DNA from: Rhododendron vialii
Lineage: Eukaryota; Streptophyta; Magnoliopsida; Ericales; Ericaceae
Assembly (NCBI RefSeq): GCF_030253575.1
Contig: NC_080568.1
Span: 29,198,001 to 29,262,000 of the forward strand
Direction: 5' to 3'
Length of the DNA stretch: 64,000 nt
The notes under the pieces are model-generated. The model ran no database searches. It was not told the DNA's origin and was given only the letters and a program-made list of their open reading frames with translations. The position numbers were made by a program, and so were the translations under genes. Positions 1-11,530 of the stretch are shown one piece after another (position 1 is the first letter of the stretch; each line of letters begins with the position of its first letter).

Positions 1-55
1 TCAAGATTAGTCAAGGTACAACGTGTAAGCTGGCCCGAACCCTTGAGTTTTAAAA
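1..55 (+). repeat. 3' end of an Au-like SINE
   Basis: The first bases contain a block like GATTAGTC followed by AAGCTGGCCCGAAC, which resembles the conserved 3' part of plant Au SINEs. A similar block lies at about 15600-15645. The 5' part would lie outside the window. Family assignment is from memory of the consensus. Confidence 0.4.
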
Positions 56-884
56 ATACGAGTGCTTGTGTAAGTGTTTGAGTATATGTGTGTATTAGCA
101 CTTAATACTAGTTGGTAGTGCAAATGTGAATATTGTGAGTGAATCTTGCCAAATACTCCGTATAGAGTAGTATTGTTTTTATCCTCATCTTGCCAAATAT
201 GGGAAAATAAATATTACTACCACTTTATCATATGCAGTCCACCAACCAAAATCAAGAATAACTAGAACCAATGGCCGGGCATATGGATCAAAAAAAAAAA
301 AAAGGCCGGGCATAGGATTTCTCTTAGCTTTGTTAGAAATTTGATACCATTCTCCTCGTTTCTATTTTTCTTTGTAATAATTTCAAAAATTAATGATTTT
401 TTTTTACCATTCAATAAAACAATATCTAGACCCAAAGTGCAACAACCGGTGGTTTGGCTATTCCCCGAAACCAAGTTCATGACTTGTACTATTTCATTCT
501 TCACTTTCCATTAAGGTCATTTAAGACCCTAATCTTCTAAAATTACCCTCCCTCGCATATTAGTAGTATTGTCTTTTTTTAAAAGTCTTAAGTTCAAAAC
601 CTCTTAGATACTATCAACTTTTTTACCAGACTAATATACGGGACTTTATTCCGGGTTTAATCGGACTATCGGCTAGTGGACGGTAAGATGAGATCTCTAG
701 TAATTAATTAAGGTGCATGTATGCTAGTCAACGGCGAATTTTTTTTATTAATCTTTGAATACGGATTACAAAGACTAAAGGGAACAAGGATAACCGGCAT
801 TAAAAATCAAAGCAGATATCCCAACTAGATTGACACATAAGCTCCCGAACAATTATATGCCATCCAAGACCTAAAAGGAGAGAA
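56..884. other. AT-rich intergenic DNA, no gene seen
   Basis: Only short AT-rich open frames with poly-A/T runs occur here. I see no domain, splice pattern or RNA gene. Confidence 0.6.
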
Positions 885-1130
885 GTGGTCTGTTCTTCTA
901 GATTAGAAAAAAAAAAAAAACGCAAAAGGGACAAACGAAGGCATAAAAGATGGCCCCTCACCCGAGGGGCGTTTTGGCGGATTAAAGTTTGAATGGTCCC
1001 CCACCCCCCACGCATATGATTCTGATGCCTGGGGGTGCTGTATTTTTTTTCTGAATCTAGCTTCTTTTTTCCTGTGCTTAAAGTACTGTTGCCTTTTGGA
1101 CATCAGAACTACTCCAAGAACCAGAGTCCA

Positions 1131-1261
1131 ACGAATATTCGTTTTGGGTTTTGGGTTTTGGATTTTGAATGAAGAGAGATAGAGAGAGAAATAATAATGA
1201 CTACAAAAAAATTTATTGAGAATCGTGCTCAAAGAGAGAATCCAAAATCCAAAACAAGTTT
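1131..1261. repeat. Short TIR MITE with GAGAGATAGAGAGA core
   Basis: The left end reads TTCGTTTTGGGTTTTGG and the right end is its rough inverse (CCAAAATCCAAAACAAG). The interior holds AGAGAGATAGAGAGAGAAAT. Related copies sit at about 39393, 50062 and 63381. Probably a non-autonomous hAT-like MITE; boundaries approximate. Confidence 0.5.
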
Positions 1262-2657
1262 GGGGTCCGACCGTCTTCTGGGTGAGTAGAACAAGTATAG
1301 AACCATAAACATTATTGGGCAAACTACCCAAAGAACCACGAGGTTTCTCGCTGAATAAACAAATTCAACGTCTCAACTTTTTAATCTGAACATTTAAAAC
1401 GCTAGATCTTCGTGACCGAGAGCGATTCCAACTCTCCGTCAGAATCCATCCACTTTCATTTAACGGTAGTTGTTTGGGTGAGAACAAGAATTTCGACATA
1501 GTAGTTGTTTCGCAACCCACGCGCCGAATTTTGAATGGGTTAAGCTTATCTCGCATTCTATTTTTCTTCCATTTGTATATCTTCCTACGCAAGCCCTGAT
1601 AGCCAGAACCGCTAGATGAACCCTGGGGTACTTCTTGTTCGCGCAACCAACTGCCATAAAGGAAGTGGATGGATTCTAACAAAGAGTTGGAATTGTTCTC
1701 GGTTACAAAGATCTAGATTTTAAATGCTCAAATCTATAGTCCGATCTAGGTTTGATTTGTTACTTGAGTGAAACCCTAAGACTGTGTTTGGTTTTTAATT
1801 CCCAAAACCCATTTCTTTTAAAAACGAAAAAATTGTTTGAATATTTTAATGAGCCTACATATAAAGAAAATCTATCCCAATGATGAATAGGAATTGTCTC
1901 ACCATGGGAATGGCAAAAACTTGGAAAACTTGGCTTTTGCCAAGTTTTGTTAATGGACGCGTGTGCGTGCGCTCGCCGTCACCGAACATCTAGCCGGTGC
2001 CGGGACTCAGAGTTCTGAACCCGCGGCATGTGGTCCAAGGTCAGTGGTCTAGTTATGGTCTGGAATAATCTGGAATTGATTTGGGTTGTGAGCCCAAAAT
2101 CCCTAAATAACGAACATGGGCCTTGGTTGGGCTTAGACCTGTTGGGTCTACTTATATCATCCACTTGTGCTATAAATGCGAACACATGTGGCCCTTCCAT
2201 ATTTATAAGTACGTATTAATCTTGTATAGGCCCTTCCAATAAGGGCGCCCTCATACTTGTTAAATGCGAACATCACTTGTCAGCCGTTGGATTGTGTTTA
2301 CTATGCTCCGGATCTGTTGATGGTCATAAATCATTTGTGATTGGTCACAAATGGTTTATAACCATCAGCAGATCCGGACCATTGAAAATACAATCCAACG
2401 GTTGTGAGCTAACGTTCGCATTTTTTAGGTCTAAGGACGACCTTAGCTGAAGCGTTGTGTAATCTTGGTCACAAATAGTTTATGATCATCAGCAGATCCG
2501 GATCATTGAAAACACAATCTAATGACTGTGAGATGAGTTGAAACGTTGTGTAATCTTGTAACTGTATATATTACTATGTATTAATTATGTAACTGTGTGT
2601 ACAAATTACTATATTAAGTATATCAGCCCAACTTAATTCATTCATTTTGACAGATCA
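1262..2657 (+). other. Upstream region of PI-PLC X copy 1
   Basis: Non-coding flank that aligns in patches with 7117-9100 upstream of copy 2. It contains the hairpin element at 2281-2404. Short frames in it do not line up as conserved reading frames between the two units. Confidence 0.6.
2281..2404. repeat. 60-bp-arm foldback element in the copy 1 promoter
   Basis: Arm 2281-2340 is the near-exact inverse of 2345-2404, with a loop of only 4 bases and a few mismatches. A third, partly decayed copy of the second arm lies at about 2469-2528. The matching position upstream of copy 2 lacks it, so it inserted after the tandem duplication or was lost from copy 2. It lies 250-380 bp before the copy 1 start codon. 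Confidence 0.75.
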
Positions 2658-2756
2658 ATGGGTGGTCTAGTTAGTAACATCATTCTGATCGGAGTATCTG
2701 TTTTGCACTATGTAATTCTATCCCCCAGTGCTCTCTCTGACCATCAACAACACCAG

Positions 2757-2800
<44 letters not shown>

Positions 2801-3860
2801 AGGTTTGGATTGCAAATTTCTGTATTTTCCTTGAAAAGAATACTCATGATTTCAGCTCGATTTAACTTGTGTGGAACAGATTCTGATTCATTTTGAGAAT
2901 GATCCATATTTATTTTCTGCACTTCTTTTTTTTTGCAAATTCAATCGATAATTTTTATTTTTCGTATTTCTCTCATTGAGATGAATCGACAAAAAAGCAA
3001 ATATTTGAACAATATTTTTAAAAAACAACAAAAAAAGTTACTGACCTCTTCTTTGTGGAGGTCTTGGGTTCGAGCCCCAGAGGGCAGGCCCTTTAGGGGA
3101 CCAAGGCTATGGATATATTAGCCCCACTAACCCTCGCTAATATATATCGCCGTGGCAAAAAAAAAAGTTAATTCAAACTCCTACTCAATGAATTGGACAT
3201 TTTAAGAAAGAAATACCGATCTTGGTTTATGTGCTTCAATTTTTTGGTATAATACACAATTTACTCAATTCTATAGACGCAAAAAAAGTTACAGCCAGAA
3301 TTAACTTGGGTTGAACAGTCGAAGCTTTGAAAGAAAAAAAAAATTCCGTTAACTCGGCCTCCAGGATTCTTAATCCTATGTAGCTCCGCCACTAATGATT
3401 CATTTCGAGAACACTATATATGCTAAGTTTGGATATGCAGTACCATATATATAGTATTCATTTTTTGCGTAAATTTTCCAGCCGAATGTCTTGAATTGTC
3501 GTTGCAGCTAGTACAGTTTTGAGTTATGATCGAGGTCGATGTAATTTGCAGATCAAAGGAGTTAATCACCAATATGCAAGATCAAACTTCTCAGATCCAT
3601 TTAAGATCGTGGTATATATCTCTCTCCCAAATCCCAATTATAGTACTATGTTCAATAGTTTAAAATTTTAGTAACTTATTTAATCCTTCAATTTGTACTC
3701 CATTTGCAAATATGCTTATGATTCTAAGAATCCTGATCAGACCATTTTAGTAACTAATTTAATCCTTCAATTTGTACTCCATTTGCAAATATGCTTATGA
3801 TTCTAAGGATCCTGATCAGACCTCCTGGAATTTTTGGCTAATTAGTCTCTTTTGGTAACT

Positions 3861-3942
<82 letters not shown>

Positions 3943-6143
3943 AGTAGGGCAATTCATTTCCTTTCAACAAATATGCATTCTTAGCAACACACAGTTCGTT
4001 TGCTTCAACTGGATATTCATTTGGCCCCAAAGGAATACAGTTTCCTGCCAGTATGAGAACAAATACAGAAGATAGTGTCACGCGACAGTTAAATGTAAGA
4101 TCATCGATCACGATCCTCACTGCTAGCGACGCTATCTCTTCTTAATATCAAACATTACCAAACTATACACATGCTAACACTTCTAATCTGCAGAGCGTGT
4201 TAGAGCACTGATGTTGTACGCACACAACCACAATGATGAAGTATGGTTGTGTGAGGAATGCGATCAAACCGATAACTTCTTAAGAGTTGTCGTAAGGAAT
4301 TACCTTTCCTTTATACACATTTCATATTTTGCTTATTCGTCTCAGAATCGTCTCCATGCGTACTCTTGTCCAATATCCAGTAATGCATGAACTCTTGATT
4401 CTTTTTTTTTTTTTTTAATAATTGTGGTAGTTAAATTTTTATTTTTATTTTTTTATGTCGCTTGTTTTTGTAGAGTCCCGCTATTTACCTATTTCAGGAA
4501 GTTGAAGAATTCTTAAATTCAAATCCATCTGAAATAGTCACACTCATCTTGGAAGACCAAGTTGAGACTCCCAATGGACTTGCAAAAATTTTCAATGTTA
4601 CTGGGTTGGCAAAATACATGTTGCCATTATCGAAAATGCCTCGATACGGCGGGGATTGGCCGCGAGTCAAAGACATGGTTGCTGCTAATCAGAGGCTTGT
4701 AGTCTTCTCTTCATCCAAAGCCAAGGAAGAAAGTGAAGGAATTGCTTATCAAGGGAACTTCGTGGTCGAATATAAGTGTAAGCAAACACGCATTTACATT
4801 GTCCTCCTATTTTTGCTTCTATTCTATGTATAGTTTTTGTTCTTGTGAACGTATGTGTTCCTCGATTAAATTTTGTAGATGGAAGGCGGGGAAAGGATAC
4901 GTGGAACTGTACTAAACGCGATGATGATTTATCGCCACTAGAAGAGAAAAGAAAATCTTTAGTGCTACTCAACTATCATTCGACACCAATCTTCGCGAGG
5001 TACTATAACGAGATGAACTCCAAAGACCTCATGAACGCGACTCACAAGTGTTACACAACCGCTTCTAATAACTGGGCAAATTTCATCGCGGTTGATTATG
5101 GCAAGGTACTTAATAGATAGCTCTTGACAAGAATTGAGTCCATATATGTATAACAACACATATAAAGATTGATCTATTGGGAAAAACTTTAGCATTTGTT
5201 GATAGTTAAAATCGTCTTTTCGTTGCAGGGAATAGATGTACGACCGGCATTTCAAGCTGTTGACTTCCTCAATGGAAAGCTACTATGTGGATGTGATGAT
5301 GTGAATTCATGCAGAGTAAGTTGTAATCTAAACATGACATGAGCGGCCGGATGGGCTGCTCGCACCGCTGCCAAGTGGGGTGCTTGGCAGCATCCCCGTG
5401 TCCGGGTTTTATAGATCCTAGCTTATGATTTCCAACTCATGTAGCAAGGGATGCTGCCAAGCGGCATTCCTGTCAAGCGGTGCCAAGTGGCTGATCCGAC
5501 TGTCATCTCAGCACGAACGTCTTGGATTGAATCTGAGCGCATACAAATCTGAGCCGTCGATTGCTCGACAAAGATCCGAACCATCGATTGCCGAGATGAA
5601 CAGCCGAATCAATTGTTTCGCGGGGGTGCTTCCCAACATCCCCATTGTTACATTGTTTATACATGAGAAAAATCATCACAAGCATGCACGGGAATAGTAA
5701 CATTCAAAGAAAGTAGGATGAAAGATTTCAAGGTTGCCCTGATCAAATAAACATGGCAGGGGTTTTATATGCCTAGCTATGGGAAAATTATTGCTTGCTC
5801 TTTGAACACCGTCACGTGGTACTCCAGAACCTTCTCCACCACACATTCGTATGGGCTCCACCATTAAATGTGTAGCTTCCACACAAATGCGTGGTGAAAA
5901 AGGCTCGTGAAGTGCTGATCACTCCTAACTAACATATATGTAGTTTTTAACTTCCTTTGGCATCTTGTTTTGTAGGGTGGTTCTTGGTGCCCTTCGGAGG
6001 TGGAATTTGGTATCATGGCCAAGGTTTTCAAAATAGGATACGTATCGGGTATTATTTTTTTCATTTTGTGTGTCGTATTAGGATATGTTATTCCACGTAT
6101 CGTAAGATACATTAAGAAGAGTAGATATAAATTGAAAAGATAG
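2658..6143 (+). CDS. PI-PLC X domain-containing protein, tandem copy 1
   Basis: Eight exons: 2658-2756, 3552-3611, 3948-4094, 4196-4291, 4474-4777, 4879-5105, 5229-5315, 5976-6143, giving 395 aa. Residues 1-28 form a signal peptide. The X domain starts at FPFNKYAFLATHSSFAS, followed by VRALMLY, VWLCEEC, EEFLNSNPSEIVTLILED, LPLSKMPRYGGDWPRV, NQRLVVFSS, KSLVLLNYH, NFIAVDYG and LLCGCDDVNSCR, all landmarks of the plant family (At5g67130-like). The histidine usual in WLCHSF is Glu here, and the N-terminal Cys-rich module of family members is absent. The C-terminus is a membrane helix (about residues 358-378) plus a basic tail, not an obvious GPI signal. Exon 4 needs acceptor CAGAG (exon from 4196); the CAG used in copy 2 would shift frame and stop early. 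It could be a decaying gene, but all other exons are intact. Confidence 0.82.
2757..2796 (+). repeat. CT microsatellite at the exon 1 donor
   Basis: An uninterrupted CT run starts right after the donor of exon 1, which reads CAG then GTTCTCTCT. Copy 2 has the same arrangement at 9200-9231. Confidence 0.9.
3041..3160 (+). repeat. SINE-like insertion in intron 1 of copy 1
   Basis: Flanked by a direct repeat AAAAAAGTTA (3031-3040 and 3161-3170), with a B-box-like GGGTTCGAGCCCCA near 3067 and an A-rich end after CGCCGTGGC. Copy 2 lacks it. A 3' piece of the same family lies on the minus strand at 32401-32460. Confidence 0.6.
3665..3822 (+). repeat. 79-bp tandem direct duplication in intron 2 of copy 1
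   Basis: 3665-3743 is repeated head to tail as 3744-3822 with very few differences. It lies just before the CT tract of the exon 3 acceptor. Near-identity suggests a recent local duplication. Confidence 0.9.
3862..3938 (+). repeat. Long CT microsatellite forming a polypyrimidine tract
   Basis: About 38 CT units run to within ten bases of the exon 3 acceptor (CTCAGTAG then exon at 3948). The repeat therefore serves as the polypyrimidine tract. Copy 2 has the same design at 11446-11527. Confidence 0.9.
5450..5645 (+). repeat. TIR element with GGGATGCTGCCAAG end, in intron 7 of copy 1
   Basis: Starts GGGATGCTGCCAAGCGG and ends CTTCCCAACATCCCC, with inner landmarks TTGAATCTGAGCGCAT and GATTGCCGAGATGA. 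A further partial end (CTTGGCAGCATCCCC) lies at about 5380. Relatives occur at 26712-26910, 28753-28975 and 50979-51470. Absent from intron 7 of copy 2. Confidence 0.6.
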
Positions 6144-6891
6144 TTCTTCATTTCTTCCAAATGTAAGATACACAAAACGCCGGATATATAGAATAAAACC
6201 TTTGATTCAAAAGTTCACTTCTTCCAAACGAGCCCTAATAGTAAGGCTTTTTGTACTTGTGGTCAAGGTTTAAATAGCAGCCAGCCAGTTAGCCATTGCG
6301 TATAAAGATTTTCTGTCCATCCGATAAAGTTATGCTCCCCTATGCCGGTGCTATCCAAAAATCGCAAGCAACTGATTCTTAATGTGTATCAGTTCGTATC
6401 CGGGTTTTTTAGTTTCCCTTCACAGGCATCACAACCATTTTTCACTACTTACCATTCGATACTCCCATTACCCTCACATGCTTTCGTTATAATTACGCGC
6501 CATTATTTAAAACCTTGCTTGTGGTCAAACAAAACAAAATATATAGCAGTTGGATAAGGCAGCTGAGGTCAATTTATTTTCTGCATCTCCCATTGCAAAA
6601 AAAAAAGGAAAAGATAGTTGTCATGACTATTTTTCAATAGCCAACAATGAGATAAGAACAGGATTTGCATTGAAAACAATAACAAATCCCATATTTCCCT
6701 TTAGTTTGTCTTAGCCATTTATTTATCTTTGTAGAACATAAATCATCTTTAATTTTGTGAACTTTTTTGGAAATCTACCTTCAAAGATTCAATTCTTTTC
6801 AAGTTGAGATGAGAAGTATAAAAGAAGCAAGACAATGGCCTCGTTTCAAGAATCAAGGACCCCAGTATTTAGTTGAGCTGTGGATAAATTG
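6144..6891. other. Spacer between the two duplication units, no gene seen
   Basis: AT-rich DNA following copy 1. Homology with the DNA after copy 2 fades about 80 bp past the stop codon. No reading frame with recognisable features. Confidence 0.55.
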
Positions 6892-7759
6892 GTCGGTTCT
6901 TCTGATTTGGGAAAAAAAAAGAAAGAAAGAAAGAAAAGCAGAAAGGACAAAAGAGGGCGTAGAAGATGGCCCCCCAAAAAGCACCATATACAGGCAGTTT
7001 CGAACAAACATACCCATACTACCACCCCATGTCATCAAAGGAAAAAAGTGCAAGTATGAATTAGATCTTTGTGAGCAGGGTGCAAGCGGGGCCAGGCCCC
7101 GCACACCTCCCAATTGGGCAAACTACCTAAAGAACCCCGAGCCCGAGGTTTCACTCACGAGCCCACACAAATTGTTCCAGCACAGAAAAAAAAGTCACGA
7201 GTTTTATTGTCCACCTAATAATTAACAAATTAAACGCTGAAGTTTTCAATCTGAAGGTTTAAAACACTGATCTTCATAACCGAGAGCAATTCCAGCTCCC
7301 CGTTAGAATCCACCCACCTTCAGTCTTTCACTAACGGTACCGGTAGTCGATTGGGCGGGAACAAGATCTTATGATTTTAAATGTTCAAATCGAAAGACTG
7401 AGACGGTACTGAAAATGTGGTACTCAGACATAGTCACCATAGCATTGTTGTTTGACTTGTTACTTGAGTGATACTCTACGACTGTGTTTGGTTTTTGGTT
7501 CCCAAAACCCAATTCCTGTTTCCCCCGTATCCTTCAAACGTGTTGGAAAAATGAAAAACTTGTGCGAATATTATGGTGAGCCTACATATGAACAAATCCA
7601 TTTTAAGTATGACAGAAAACTGTCTCACCACAGGAATTGCAAAAGCCAAGTTTAGTCAATGCAAGCGCGCTCGCTAGCCGTCACTGAACACCTGGACGAG
7701 GCCGGGTCTCAAAATCCGTGAACCTGTGACATGTGGTCCAAGGTCTGTGGTATATTCTG

Positions 7760-8268
7760 CCCGGATCAAAGTTGTGAAATCCGTTCCGTATCGGCCGGTA
7801 TGTACCGTACCGGTGCTTAAACGGAACACAAAGACTCAAGATCCGTTCCGGTTGAAAAACCAGCCAATACCGGATGTACCAGACGATACCGGTCTGTTTC
7901 GGACATTTTCCGGTGTTCTGGACGGTACAAAATTACCTTCTCTCTTTCTTTTTTTATGACATAAGTTGTGGGCTCTAAACTAATTAAAAGAAACTTATGA
8001 GCTTATATATGTTTTTCTTTGCTTAAGATCACGATGGAATCCTGATATGTTTCACAACTTTGTTTTGAGTTTTATTGGATAATTTTTTGCTGCCATTTGT
8101 TTCACGGAAATGGTTTTGCAATCTGGTAGATATATATTAAATATATATAAAATATTAATTACAGTAAATCCAGAACGGTACCGAGATACAGCCCGGTACC
8201 AGTACGTACCATTCCTGTAGTGAAAACGGTATGCTGGCCGGTACAGGATTGACAACTTCGGCTCGGAT
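7760..8268. repeat. TIR element with CCGG-rich ends
   Basis: Left end CCGGATCAAAGTTGTGAAAT, right end the inverse of ATCCGAGCCGAAGTTGTCAA; the similarity runs on for roughly 40-50 bp into blocks of GGCCGGTA and GGTACC. It interrupts sequence that is continuous in unit 1 (about 2048-2066). No transposase frame. I did not find a clean target duplication. Confidence 0.55.
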
Positions 8269-8439
8269 AGTTTGGAATTGATTTGGGTTGTGGGTCCAAA
8301 ATCCTTAAATAACAAACTTGGGCCTTGGTTGGGCTACTTGTTGGGTCTAATTTTAGTATTAAAATCGCCATGAGGCTGGAGCTTGGTGCAAGTTAGGAAA
8401 GTTCCAACTTGGATACTACGTGAACTTGGTACAACCACC

Positions 8440-8839
8440 AATGGCATGGGTTGTTGTCTTAATTGGTAACTCATGTCCTTTTTATGTGAGAGGTTAGGGT
8501 TCGAATCTCGTCGTATCCATTCGGGATTGATGAGGATAGTCTCTAAAACTCTTGTAGAGTAACTTACTAGAGTCCGCTCCAGAAAGAGGAAAAAGTCCTT
8601 ATTTTTTAAAAAAACAATTTCAAACTAAAAAATTATGAGCTTATTGAAATTTAAAAATATGTAATATGGATCTTGTTTTATACGATGCAAAAAAAATTTG
8701 AAAAAATATTTTTCATTTACATTATTTTTGAGTTTGAAAATGTGAAATAAATTGCTTATTTTTTAAGAAGGTTTCTGGAACAAACAGCTAACTCTATGTA
8801 TACAATATTGAAAACAGAAGGGGAAAAAAAACTTGGTAG
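8440..8839 (+). repeat. tRNA-headed SINE-like retroelement with 14-bp target duplication
   Basis: A perfect direct repeat TTGGTACAACCACC flanks it (8426-8439 and 8840-8853). The 5' part holds an A-box-like TTAATTGGTAAC and a B-box GGTTCGAATCTC at 8498-8509, the hallmark of a tRNA-derived pol III promoter. At 400 bp it is long for a plant SINE. It lies in the copy 2 promoter and has no counterpart upstream of copy 1. Confidence 0.7.
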
Positions 8840-9100
8840 TTGGTACAACCACCCTTCAATTTGAGCTATAAATGCGAACATGTGTGGCCCTTCCAAGTAC
8901 GCATGCAAAATTCATTGTCGAGACGAGATTCGAGCTACACAACACGCATGTTGTGCACTGCCTCACAGCATACACCCCGGGTTCAAGTACGTATTACTTT
9001 TGTAACTGTATATATGTATGTATTAATTATGTAACTGTGTGTACATGTAAATATTAAGTATATGAGTACAACTTAATTCATTCATTTTGATCTGTCATCA

Positions 9101-11442
9101 ATGGGTGGTCTTATTTGTAACATCATTTTGATCGTACTTTCAGTTTTCCACTATGTAATTCTACCCGCCAATGCTCTCTCTCATCATGAACAACGCCAGG
9201 TCCCCTCTCTCTCTCTCTCTCTCTCTCTCTCGCTTGGTTAGATTGAAGTTTTGGCAGTTTATAAGTTAGGCGCTGCTATTCGCAGTCCTTTATTTTCTCC
9301 TATAGCCCACTACATTTCGGTAAATGGTTGTTGAAAATCATACATAACATTTCGGTAACTACATGTCGAAAATATGTTAATTTTTAGTAAACAACTGCCG
9401 AACATACATTTTCGGTAAATAGATGTTGAAAAAAATATTATATTTCGGTAATTGGATGCTGAAAATATATCTCAATTTCGGTAACTAACTGTCTAGTATA
9501 ATTGAAATTTTTTAACGGACTATTGAAGAAAATAAAGGGCTGCGCCCTATAAGTTTGTGATAAATACAACTCTGTTCTATTGGGACTTGAAAAGAAGGTG
9601 AAATTACACGGACACCTCATCATCTATCTGGTTTGGACACGGATATCCCCTAACCTTTAAAAAAGTACATACACAGCCCCCATCTACTGAAAAGGAAAAA
9701 AAACTCAACGCGGTTATCGGAATGAACGAAATGTCAAATATACCTTTGATGAAATTACATGAACACCCCCTCATCTATTTGGTTTGGACACAGACACCCC
9801 ATAACCTTTAAAAACATCCATACACACCCCCTCATCTACTGAAAAGGAAAAAAATCTCAACGCCGTTAACAGAATGAACGAAATGTCAAATATACCCTTT
9901 GTTATGAAATAGAGCAACAAACATACGCCACACTTCACTCGATCAGAAATTTCTCTCCACCCTACTCGATCATGGCGCCTCTATCTCTCTTCCTCTCCCT
10001 CTTCAACTTGCATTGTAGATCATGGCTAATCCTAGATCATGAAGAAAACCTAAGTTTCGAAGAACATCGGATTATGTACACTGTAGAAAAGCTGTAGATT
10101 GTGGCCAACCTTACTTTGGAAGGTATGTTTTATATGTAAAAAAATCCTAGATTTTCTTATTAATGGTGCAAATGTAGATGTATATGTTCATATTATATGA
10201 TATATGAATATATTAGGGTTTTTGTTTGGGAATAGTATGGTTTTTGAAAGGTGTTGTACAATGGTGTCGATAACCTTTAAAAATTGAGGCTTTTGTAGTT
10301 TTGCATTTGCTTGTCATCCATTTTGTATTTGAAGTCCTCAAGGGGGCTTTTTCTCCACAACGGCAGTAGGAATCCACCCAGTTTTGGGTTTGGTTGGAGT
10401 TGTAGCTCTAACTGAGAGAGATAGAGAGAGAGAGTGAGAGAAGGAATCTGTGATATAGAGTGAGAGAGTGAATCTCTGATATAAAGTGAGAATAAGGTAT
10501 GAAAAGCAACTGGGTATATGTTGCCGTTAAAGGGCATTTTTGTCTAAAATTTGACAAAAATATTGACATGTGCCTTGCAACAAACGGTACTCAAACGGAA
10601 GGATGCTCCTTGGGTAAAGGTAGAAGATGAGAGAGCGTGTATGGGCATTTTTAAAAGTTAGGAGGTGTCCGTGTCTAAACCGAATAGATGAGGGAGCATT
10701 TGTGTAATTTCACCTGAAAAGAATACTCATAATTTCAGCTAGAGTTATATAACTTGCTAATTAACTTGCTTGAATGGACCTTGGGATTGGTCTAATGGTT
10801 GGGTACGTACATAGCTAGCGCTACTTTGGAGCGCGGGTCTAAGATTCGACTCTTATGGACACGAGGTTAGTCCTCGTAGTAATCTAATCAATATTAATAT
10901 ACTACTAACATCCTATCGTATGGTAAAGGAAAATGCGTGGAATAGATTCCGATTCATTCTTAGAATGATCCATAGTATATTTTCTGCACTTTATTTCAAA
11001 TTTCATTCCATAAATATTTTTTCCCCCAATTAATCAGTTGTCGAATCAAGCCGAATCCACAAAAAACAGATAGTACAATATTTCAGTTACATGTGGTTGG
11101 TATAATTGCAGATCGAAGGTGAATCCAGATCAAGCTCTTCGGATCCATTTAAGATTGTGGTATATATCTCTTGCCCAATTATATTTACTCGTAAAATATT
11201 TCCAAGTTTAATTCTTTAATTAACAGAAACTAAGATGATGCTTGATAATTAAGTTTAATTAGCTCCTAAAACAATATGAGCATTAAATTCAGTTTGTACG
11301 TTGTGCCCGAGACTAGCTAGTATTGTCAAATAATCTTTCAATAAAATTCAGTCTGCAGATTTGTATTCAAGCACATTTCGCTTGCAATTTCTGGAACTCA
11401 TCTTTTTTATTTGGTGAGACTAATCTTTTTTTATTTGGTGAC

Positions 11443-11530
<88 letters not shown>

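Larger units (their letters stand above)
6892..9100 (+). other. Upstream region of PI-PLC X copy 2
   Basis: Non-coding flank homologous in patches to 885-2657. It is about 440 bp longer than its partner because of a TIR element (7760-8268) and a SINE-like element (8440-8839). A 152-codon frame at 6767-7225 is low-complexity (Lys/Glu-rich from an AAAG run) and not conserved in the other unit. Confidence 0.6.

Noticed and set aside
3060-3085. B-box-like GGGTTCGAGCCC as a tRNA gene
   Set aside because: No matching acceptor stem or anticodon arm; flanking direct repeats and A-tail show a SINE.
3862-3938. CT array considered as a CRISPR-like or satellite repeat
   Set aside because: Plain dinucleotide microsatellite without spacers.
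6767-7225. 152-codon frame upstream of PI-PLC X copy 2
   Set aside because: Driven by an AAAG run giving Lys/Glu repeats; the homologous flank of copy 1 does not keep the frame.
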